Shown here one piece after another: positions 58,205 to 64,000 of a DNA stretch of 64,000 nt. The notes beneath the pieces were generated by a model. It did no database searches and was not told the origin of the DNA. It was given only the letters and a program-made list of their open reading frames with translations. Position numbers and translations under genes: made by a program. The DNA is taken from contig NZ_FPBP01000015.1 of the NCBI RefSeq assembly GCF_900116705.1, positions 1 to 64,000 on the forward strand. Direction: 5' to 3'. This DNA is from Halomonas korlensis. GTDB taxonomy: Bacteria; Pseudomonadota; Gammaproteobacteria; Pseudomonadales; Halomonadaceae. Within the stretch, counting starts at the first letter, position 1. Each line of letters starts with the position of its first letter.

Positions 58205-58840
58205 GTGACGATCCGATTCATCGCCGCCTCCCGGCTGCCCACCCCCTGGGCTACCTTCATCATGCATGGCTTCGAGGACGACGCCACCGGCAAGGATCAT
58301 ATCGCCCTGACGCTGGGCGAGGTGGCCGACGGCGCGCCGGTACTGGGGCGCGTGCACTCCGAATGCCTGACGGGTGATGCGCTGTTCTCGATGCGCTGCG
58401 ACTGCGGTTATCAGCTTCAGGAAGCGCTCAAGCGCATTGCCGATGAGGGGCGGGGGGTGCTGCTCTATCTGCGCCAGGAGGGTCGCGGCATCGGCCTGCT
58501 CAACAAGATTCGCGCCTATCACCTCCAGGACCAGGGCGCCGACACCGTGGAAGCCAACGAGCAGCTGGGCTTCGGTGCCGACATGCGCCGCTACGACCTG
58601 TGTGTGCCGATGCTCGACCATCTGGGCATCAAGACCCTGCGGCTGATGACCAACAATCCGCGCAAGGTCGAGGCGCTGACCCGCGACGGCGTTGCCATCA
58701 GCGAGCGACTCGCCATCACCACCGGCCTCAACCCGCACAACGAGCAGTACCTCACCACCAAGGCCGGCAAGCTCGGCCACCTGATGGTGCTGGGCGACTT
58801 TACCCAGGCCAGCGACGTCGACATCGAACGCAAACCTTGA
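58205..58840 (+). CDS. ribA: GTP cyclohydrolase II
   Basis: First committed step of riboflavin synthesis. 211 residues from a GTG start. Motifs: [40 protein letters not shown] (three zinc cysteines), [20 protein letters not shown] (catalytic Tyr and GTP-binding Arg residues), [16 protein letters not shown], and [21 protein letters not shown] -10 at 58136-58141 is upstream; no FMN riboswitch seen. Confidence 0.95.
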   Translation: MTIRFIAASRLPTPWATFIMHGFEDDATGKDHIALTLGEVADGAPVLGRVHSECLTGDALFSMRCDCGYQLQEALKRIADEGRGVLLYLRQEGRGIGLLNKIRAYHLQDQGADTVEANEQLGFGADMRRYDLCVPMLDHLGIKTLRLMTNNPRKVEALTRDGVAISERLAITTGLNPHNEQYLTTKAGKLGHLMVLGDFTQASDVDIERKP

Positions 58841-58894
58841 GCCCGGAACCACTGTCCTGCGTCTCGGGTCTGAGGGGAAACGGAGGAATGGCCA

Positions 58895-59566
58895 TTGACT
58901 CACGACCCGGCGGCGACAGAGCTCGACTTCACGCATCTAGAAGAGTGGCTGCACAGCCTCAGCCATGGCATCGGCGCCCTGCTGAGCCTTGCCGGCATGA
59001 TCGTGCTGATTCTGCTGGCCTCGCTGGGGCCTCAGGTTGACGCCTGGAAGGTCACCGCGGTCAGTCTTTATGGCGCCACCCTGGTGCTGCTCTATACTGC
59101 CTCGACCCTTTATCACGCCACGCAACGGCCGAACCTGAAACGGTGTTATCAGCTGCTGGATCACTGCGCCATTTATGCGCTGATCGCCGGCACCTATACG
59201 CCCTTCCTGCTGGTCAACCTTCGTCACTCGGTGGGCTGGACATTACTGACGATCATCTGGGCGCTGGCGCTCGCGGGGATCGTGCTCAAGCTGGTCTGGC
59301 CAAAACGCTTTGGCGTGCTCCACGTTATCGTCTACCTGGCCATGGGCTGGCTGATCGTGGCCGCCTCCGGTGAACTCGGTGACGTCATCTCCCCCACTGG
59401 CCTGAGCCTGCTGGTGGCAGGCGGACTCGCCTACACCGGCGGGGTGCTGTTCTTCGCGATCCGCGCCATTCCCTATAACCACGCCATCTGGCACCTGTTC
59501 GTCATCGCCGGCAGCACCTGCCATTACCTCGCCGTCTTTACCGACGTGCTGCCCTTCAAGGCCTGA
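58895..59566 (+). CDS. trhA: TrhA/hemolysin III family membrane protein
   Basis: 223 residues, seven spans, PAQR/HlyIII superfamily. Metal-type motifs: SLSHGIGALLSLAGMI, YTASTLYHAT, LLDHCAIYALIAGTYTPF, HAIWHLFVIAGSTCHYLAVF. E. coli TrhA helps balance membrane lipid composition; a hemolytic role is unlikely. TTG start, chosen because GGAGG at 58882-58886 is 8 bases upstream and the only nearby ATG (58888) is out of frame. Confidence 0.9.
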   Translation: MTHDPAATELDFTHLEEWLHSLSHGIGALLSLAGMIVLILLASLGPQVDAWKVTAVSLYGATLVLLYTASTLYHATQRPNLKRCYQLLDHCAIYALIAGTYTPFLLVNLRHSVGWTLLTIIWALALAGIVLKLVWPKRFGVLHVIVYLAMGWLIVAASGELGDVISPTGLSLLVAGGLAYTGGVLFFAIRAIPYNHAIWHLFVIAGSTCHYLAVFTDVLPFKA

Positions 59567-59590
59567 CGCGCGTTTGGCTGAGGGCTTCTC

Positions 59591-60352
59591 TCAGGCGGCG
59601 CGGGCTTCGCGGATGCGTTCGTAGGCATTGCCGATTTCGCTGGTGCGGGCCTGGGCGAGTTCGCGCATGCTCTCGGGCAGGCCCTTGCCGGCGAGCTTGT
59701 CGGGGTGGTTCTGGCTCATCAACCGGCGGTAGGCCTTCTTGATCTCGGAATCGCTGGCATCCCTCTCGACCCCGAGCACCCGATAGGCATCGGTCAGCGC
59801 TTCTTCACTGGCCCCCTTCGAATTGGCGGCCGCACCGTGCAGCATGGCCTCGATCTGCTGGACCTCCACCTCGCTGCAACCGAGCCCATGTGCCACGCGC
59901 AGGATCATGTCGTGCTCGGCAGGGTGCAGCTCGCCATCGGCGGCGATGGCCGACAGTTGCACCTGGAGAAAGACCTGGCGCAGGGCCGTCGGACCGGAGG
60001 TAAAACCGCGCACCTCGGCTAGCTCGGCATCGAGGTCGAAGTCATCGGCGCGCCCGCGCTCGAAGGCCGCCCGGGCCTGGGCACGCTGGTCGCCCTGCAG
60101 GTGCAACTGGTCGAAGAGCTTTTCGGCGATATCGCGTTCGTCCTTGGACACCTGGCCATCCGCCTGGCACAGGCAGCCCATCACGGAAAAGGTCGAATTC
60201 AGGAAACGCGATTGTGCCTGGACCCGCGCCTTGCCCAGCACCTGCCGTACCCGGCGTCCGGCCCACCAGCCCAGGGCGCCGCCGACCAGCATGCCCAGCG
60301 GGCCGCCAATCGCCAGCCCCAGCAGGGCACCGATCATGATGAGAAACAGCAT
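59591..60352 (-). CDS. djlA: DnaJ-like co-chaperone DjlA
   Basis: 253 residues. One N-terminal glycine-rich membrane anchor (MIGALLGLAIGGPLGMLVGG), a central TerB-like helical domain (about 50-165: FSVMGCLCQADGQVSKDERD), a linker, and a C-terminal J domain (about 185-250: YRVLGVERDASDSEIKKAYR, HPD in SQNHPDKLAG). Regulates DnaK at the membrane and envelope stress signalling. Independent of its neighbours, 33 bases from dxs on the same strand. Confidence 0.94.
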   Translation of the reverse strand: MLFLIMIGALLGLAIGGPLGMLVGGALGWWAGRRVRQVLGKARVQAQSRFLNSTFSVMGCLCQADGQVSKDERDIAEKLFDQLHLQGDQRAQARAAFERGRADDFDLDAELAEVRGFTSGPTALRQVFLQVQLSAIAADGELHPAEHDMILRVAHGLGCSEVEVQQIEAMLHGAAANSKGASEEALTDAYRVLGVERDASDSEIKKAYRRLMSQNHPDKLAGKGLPESMRELAQARTSEIGNAYERIREARAA

Positions 60353-60385
60353 TGCAGCCTCGCTAAGAATGAAAATGTAGAAGGA

Positions 60386-62335
60386 TCAAGCCTCGCCGCT
60401 CAGGCGTGCGCGTATGCTGGCCTCGATACCCGGGGCGTCCAGGCCGCATTCACTCAACAGTTCGGCCGGCTTGCCGTGCTCGACGAAGGTATCGGGCAGG
60501 CCAAGGTTGAGTAACGCCACCTTGACACCCTGCGCGGCGAGCAGTTCATTGACGGCACTTCCCGCGCCGCCTGCGACCACATTCTCTTCCAGGGTTACCA
60601 GCAGGTCATGCTCGCCCGCTGCCGCCAGTATGGCCGCGTGATCCAGCGGTTTGATGGAGCGCATGTTGAGGTGTGTGGCGTCCATTGCCTCGGCCACCGT
60701 TGCCGCCGGCCCATTGAGGCTACCGAACGCCAGCAGCGCGATGCTGCGACCCTGGCGGCGCTGCTGGGCCTTGCCGATCTCGAGCGGTTCGAGATGCTCG
60801 GGAATCTCCACCCCCGGCCCGGTACCACGCGGATAGCGCACGGCCGCCGGGCCGGGATGGTGATAGGCGGCGCTGAACATGGCCCGGCACTCGGCCTCGT
60901 CGGCGGGTGCCAGCACGACCATGCCGGGTACACAGCGCAGATAAGAAAGATCTAGGGCCCCGTGGTGGGTCGGACCGTCCTCGCCCACCAATCCCGCGCG
61001 GTCGATGGCGAAGGTGACGTCCAGCGCCTGCACCGCCACGTCGTGGATCAGCTGGTCGTAGCCACGCTGCAGGAAGGTCGAGTAGATGGCAACGACCGGC
61101 TTCATGCTCTCGCAGGCCATGCCGGCGGCCAGAGTGACGGCGTGTTGCTCGGCGATCGCTACATCGTAGTAGCGCTCGGGATACTCCTGGGAGAAGCGGA
61201 TCAGGTCCGAGCCCTCGCGCATCGCGGGGGTGATACCGATCAACCGCGGGTCGACGGCCGCCATGTCGCACAGCCAGTCGCCGAACACGCTGCAGTATTT
61301 TTTTGGCTTGGGCCGGTTGGGCTTGGGCGGGGTGGTGCTGGCCGGCGTGTCCTGGGGCTTGAGCGGCGCCGGCGTATCGACCGGCTTTTCCGGCTCGCGC
61401 TTTTCCAGCTTGGTGATGGCGTGGTAGCCGATGGGGTCGGCCTCGGCGGGCAGGAAGCCGCGGCCCTTGCAGGTCTTGACGTGCAGGAACTGCGGGCCGT
61501 CCAGGTCACGCATGTTGTGCAGGGTATGCGTCAGTGCGTCGAGGTCGTGCCCGTCGATGGGGCCGATGTAGTTGAAGCCCATTTCCTCGAACAGCGTGGC
61601 CGGGCTGACCATGCCCTTCATGTGCTCTTCGGTGCGCCGCGCCAGTTCCAAGGCCCCGGGCAGGTGCGAAAGGACCTTCTTGCCGCCCTCGCGCATGCTG
61701 ATATAGGGCTTGCTGACCAGGATGCGCGCCAGGTAGCTGGCCATCCCGCCGACATTCTCGGAGATCGACATCTCGTTGTCGTTGAGGATCACCAGCAGGT
61801 TGGCATCGACGTGGCCGGCATGCGCCAGGGCCTCGAACGCCATGCCGGCGGTCAGGGCGCCATCGCCGATGACCGTGCACACTCGGCGCTTCTCGCCACG
61901 CGTCCGGGCGGCCAGCGCCATGCCCAACGCCGCCGAGATCGAGGTGCTCGAGTGGCCCACGCCGAAGGTGTCGTAGGGCGATTCGGCGCGGCGCGGAAAG
62001 GCCGCCAGGCCACCATAGCGGCGAATGCCGGTCATCGCCTCGCGCCGACCGGTGAGAATCTTGTGCGGGTAGGCCTGATGCCCGACGTCCCAGACCAGAC
62101 GGTCATAAGGCGTATCCAGCGCCTGATGCAGGGCCACGGTGAGTTCCACCACGCCGAGTCCCGCGCCAAAATGCCCGCCGGAGACGCCCACGCTGTAAAG
62201 CAGATAGGCGCGCAGCTCGTCGGCCACCTGGACCAGCTGATCGAGGTTCATGGCCCGCAGGGCGGCCGGTGTATCCAGGGTATCGAGCAGCGGCGTTGCC
62301 GGGCGCTCGACGGGAATGTCATCGAACAGCTTCAT
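60386..62335 (-). CDS. dxs: 1-deoxy-D-xylulose-5-phosphate synthase
   Basis: Thiamine-diphosphate enzyme joining pyruvate and glyceraldehyde-3-phosphate into DXP, the entry to the MEP isoprenoid pathway and precursor for thiamine (ThiG) and PLP. 649 residues. Motifs: [79 protein letters not shown] (catalytic Glu), [15 protein letters not shown] Pro/Lys-rich insert (about residues 315-345) separates the two halves. The ATG at 62335 is used; a GTG at 62362 overlapping ispA would add nine residues. Confidence 0.95.
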   Translation of the reverse strand: MKLFDDIPVERPATPLLDTLDTPAALRAMNLDQLVQVADELRAYLLYSVGVSGGHFGAGLGVVELTVALHQALDTPYDRLVWDVGHQAYPHKILTGRREAMTGIRRYGGLAAFPRRAESPYDTFGVGHSSTSISAALGMALAARTRGEKRRVCTVIGDGALTAGMAFEALAHAGHVDANLLVILNDNEMSISENVGGMASYLARILVSKPYISMREGGKKVLSHLPGALELARRTEEHMKGMVSPATLFEEMGFNYIGPIDGHDLDALTHTLHNMRDLDGPQFLHVKTCKGRGFLPAEADPIGYHAITKLEKREPEKPVDTPAPLKPQDTPASTTPPKPNRPKPKKYCSVFGDWLCDMAAVDPRLIGITPAMREGSDLIRFSQEYPERYYDVAIAEQHAVTLAAGMACESMKPVVAIYSTFLQRGYDQLIHDVAVQALDVTFAIDRAGLVGEDGPTHHGALDLSYLRCVPGMVVLAPADEAECRAMFSAAYHHPGPAAVRYPRGTGPGVEIPEHLEPLEIGKAQQRRQGRSIALLAFGSLNGPAATVAEAMDATHLNMRSIKPLDHAAILAAAGEHDLLVTLEENVVAGGAGSAVNELLAAQGVKVALLNLGLPDTFVEHGKPAELLSECGLDAPGIEASIRARLSGEA

Positions 62336-62351
62336 GGGCTCATCTGTCGTG

Positions 62352-63266
62352 TCAGTGGTCACGTTCGATCATGTAGCGCGCCAGGCAGGCCAGGGGGTCC
62401 TTGGCACTGCCCAGCGGCGTGAGGGCGACGATCGCCTCCTCGACCAGCTCGCTGGCGCGCACCCGCGCGCCCTCGAGCCCCAGCAGGCTGGGGTAGGTCG
62501 GCTTGTGGCGGGCGGCGTCGGCGCCGGAGAGCTTGCCGAGGGTGGCAGTGTCCCCGGTCACATCGAGCACGTCATCGTGGATCTGGAACGCCAGGCCGAT
62601 CGCCTGGGCGTAGGCATCCAGGGCGGCCAGGCGTGGGTCCTGATCATCAACCGCGATCAACCCGCCCAGCCGCACTGCGGCGCGGATCAGCGCGCCGGTC
62701 TTGTGGGCATGCATGGTGGCCAGGGCCTCCACGCTCGGCTGGCCGCCCACGGCGGCGAGATCCAACGCCTGCCCCGCGACCATCCCGTCACGGCCGGCGG
62801 CGTGTGCCAGAGTCAACATCAAGGCCGGCAGCCGCGGCGGTGCCGCACGCGCCAGCACCTCGAAGGCCAGCGCCTGCAGCGCATCCCCGGCCAATACCGC
62901 CGTCGCCTCGTCGAAGGCGCGGTGTACCGTAGGCTGGCCGCGGCGCAGGTCATCGTCATCCATCGCCGGCAGGTCGTCGTGGACCAGCGAATAGGCGTGG
63001 ATCAACTCCAGCGCCGTGGCCGGGGCATCGAGTGAGTCGTCATCGGCACCCAGGGCGCGGCCTGCCGCATAGACCAGTACCGGCCGCAACCGCTTGCCGC
63101 CGACCAGCACCCCGTGGTGCATGGCGGCGTCGAGGCGCGGCGCGGTGGCCGTTCGGGCGTCGCCTGAACAGGTATCGACTGACCTGGCATCAAATAGCGC
63201 CTCGAGGCAGGCGTCGACACGCGCACGATCCGCTGCCAGACGCGCCGCCAGCACTTCAGCCCTCAC
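62352..63266 (-). CDS. ispA: Farnesyl diphosphate synthase (geranyltranstransferase)
   Basis: Condenses IPP with DMAPP/GPP into farnesyl diphosphate for quinones and undecaprenol. 304 residues from a GTG start. Motifs: [14 protein letters not shown], first Asp-rich motif [44 protein letters not shown], second Asp-rich motif [18 protein letters not shown]. Lies in the classical xseB-ispA-dxs operon; overlaps xseB by 11 bases. Confidence 0.95.
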   Translation of the reverse strand: MRAEVLAARLAADRARVDACLEALFDARSVDTCSGDARTATAPRLDAAMHHGVLVGGKRLRPVLVYAAGRALGADDDSLDAPATALELIHAYSLVHDDLPAMDDDDLRRGQPTVHRAFDEATAVLAGDALQALAFEVLARAAPPRLPALMLTLAHAAGRDGMVAGQALDLAAVGGQPSVEALATMHAHKTGALIRAAVRLGGLIAVDDQDPRLAALDAYAQAIGLAFQIHDDVLDVTGDTATLGKLSGADAARHKPTYPSLLGLEGARVRASELVEEAIVALTPLGSAKDPLACLARYMIERDH

Positions 63267-63561
63267 TCTCGTCCTCCCCGCTTTCCTTACCGCTTGGCGC
63301 GGTAAAGCGCTCGAACTCGACGCTGCCTTCCGGCGCCTCGATCAGGGTGCGTACCTTGAGTTCAGCCTCATCCAGGCGACGTTGTGCGTCGCGCGTCAGA
63401 CGCACGCCCTGCTCGAACGCCGATAGCGACCCCTCCAGCGATAACTCGCCGGATTCGAGCCGCTCCACCAGCTGTTCCAACCGTTCGACGGTGGCGGCGA
63501 AATCCCCGGGGGACGCCTCGCCTTCCGCCACCTCGGCTGGCCGCTCGTCACGCTCTGCCAT
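63256..63561 (-). CDS. xseB: Exodeoxyribonuclease VII small subunit
   Basis: 101 residues (E. coli 80). The core has the family pattern DFAATVERLEQLVERLESGE, LSLEGSLSAFEQGVRL and LDEAELKVRTL; both ends carry extra acidic, disordered residues. Binds the large subunit XseA (not in this window) to form exonuclease VII. First gene of the xseB-ispA-dxs operon; a minus-strand TATACT -10 lies at 63614-63619. Confidence 0.93.
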   Translation of the reverse strand: MAERDERPAEVAEGEASPGDFAATVERLEQLVERLESGELSLEGSLSAFEQGVRLTRDAQRRLDEAELKVRTLIEAPEGSVEFERFTAPSGKESGEDESEG

Positions 63562-63863
63562 GGGACCTCTCGCCAGTCACGGATCCAGAAAGGCTACGGA
63601 TCCAAAGGACGACAGTATACACGCTCTGCCCGGGGTGCCGTCTTCTCTGGCGAGTCGACAACATGCAGTCGACTCATCACCGCAGCGCAGCATTTTCATT
63701 TTCGCTCATGCCCGCTGTGCTAACATGGTCGCCCTGTTTCGAGCCTGTGGCGGTCCCGATGCCGTTCGTCCTGAGTCCCTTCGTCTCGGGGCCATTTATC
63801 ATCGAGGGCCAGACAGTCTCGGCATTGCACGCCGCACGCGCCGACAAGGGGGTTGATTCGACC
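63562..63863. promoter_or_regulatory. xseB-serA divergent region with a long inverted repeat
   Basis: 302 bases without a gene. Minus-strand -10 TATACT (63614-63619) for xseB; plus-strand TAACAT (63721-63726) is a possible -10 for serA with a poor -35. Between them lies a perfect inverted repeat GAGTCGAC-N8-GTCGACTC (63652-63675), a good candidate operator. ACGGATCC occurs twice in direct orientation near 63578-63605. Confidence 0.6.
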
Positions 63864-64000
63864 ATGGCCAAAACGTCCCTGGACAAGGGCAAGATCAAGA
63901 TCCTGCTGCTCGAGGGCATCCACCAGAGCGCGGTGGACAACCTGCTGGATGCCGGTTACACCAATATCGAGCATCTACCGACCTCGCTTGACGAAGCGAC
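63864..64000 (+). CDS. serA: D-3-phosphoglycerate dehydrogenase, N-terminal part (3' truncated by window edge)
   Basis: First enzyme of serine synthesis. Only the first 45 codons are present: MAKTSLDKGKIKILLLEGIH and AVDNLLDAGYTNIEHLPTSL match the N-terminus of E. coli SerA (MAKVSLEKDKIKFLLVEGVH) closely. The frame is open to the window edge. Start is the ATG after GGGGG (63849-63853). Confidence 0.9.
   Translation, partial: MAKTSLDKGKIKILLLEGIHQSAVDNLLDAGYTNIEHLPTSLDEA

Overview
The window is a GC-rich, gene-dense chromosomal segment of a gammaproteobacterium, almost certainly a member of the Halomonadaceae (Halomonas-type). The strongest pointer is a complete teaABC-teaD locus (32279-35905), the osmoregulated ectoine/hydroxyectoine TRAP transporter and its ATP-binding regulator first described in Halomonas elongata. 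TeaA matches the known protein along its whole length as I recall it. Core gene orders also fit this group: hemCDXY divergent from argH, lptM-lysA-dapF-DUF484-xerC, yihA/cytochrome c4/dsbA, and xseB-ispA-dxs.

Layout, left to right. 1-2.1 kb: 3' end of pyruvate kinase overlapping methylglyoxal synthase, then a tandem crcB fluoride-channel pair. 2.1-4.5 kb: a large YbiO-type mechanosensitive channel. 4.6-9.2 kb (minus): hemC-hemD-hemX-hemY. 9.5-14.9 kb: argH, lptM, lysA, dapF, DUF484 gene, xerC. 15.1-18.6 kb: a cysteine-type molybdenum formate dehydrogenase with its DUF1641 partner, sitting between xerC and the yigB-type HAD gene that normally follows xerC. 19.5-22.6 kb: yihA, cytochrome c4, dsbA and an endonuclease/phosphatase-fold gene. 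22.8-26.1 kb: a TRAP transporter (Q, M, P) with a TakP-like 2-oxoacid binding protein. 26.2-32.2 kb: yqaA, thiD, a double Usp protein, a chalcone-isomerase-like protein, dtd, yheS and a TIGR02444 gene. 32.3-35.9 kb: teaABCD. 36-42.2 kb: FKBP, type 2 PHA depolymerase, Sco copper chaperone plus a membrane-anchored partner, AEC transporter, a candidate small RNA, and a LysR/EamA pair. 42.2-50.9 kb: trmB, thiG, thiS, DUF423, thioesterase, malate synthase G, hydrolase, lipoprotein, comM, ubiK. 51.2-55.3 kb: glnK-amtB-glnK2 under apparent sigma-54/NtrC control, fpr and a divergent FinR-like regulator. 55.4-64 kb: host-attachment-type protein, small membrane proteins, hemE, ribA, TrhA/hemolysin III, djlA, dxs, ispA, xseB and the start of serA.

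Themes: osmoadaptation (ectoine uptake, mechanosensitive channel, Usp proteins), haem synthesis, nitrogen sensing, C2/C1 and 2-oxoacid metabolism, and isoprenoid precursors. No tRNA, rRNA, insertion sequence, prophage or CRISPR array was recognised. Every gene lying wholly inside the window looks intact. The signals most worth following up are a Fur-box-like promoter plus terminator with no gene between them (candidate small RNA, 40023-40184), the formate dehydrogenase block inserted into a conserved gene cluster behind a 4 x 13-bp repeat, and sigma-54-type promoters at the TRAP and glnK loci.
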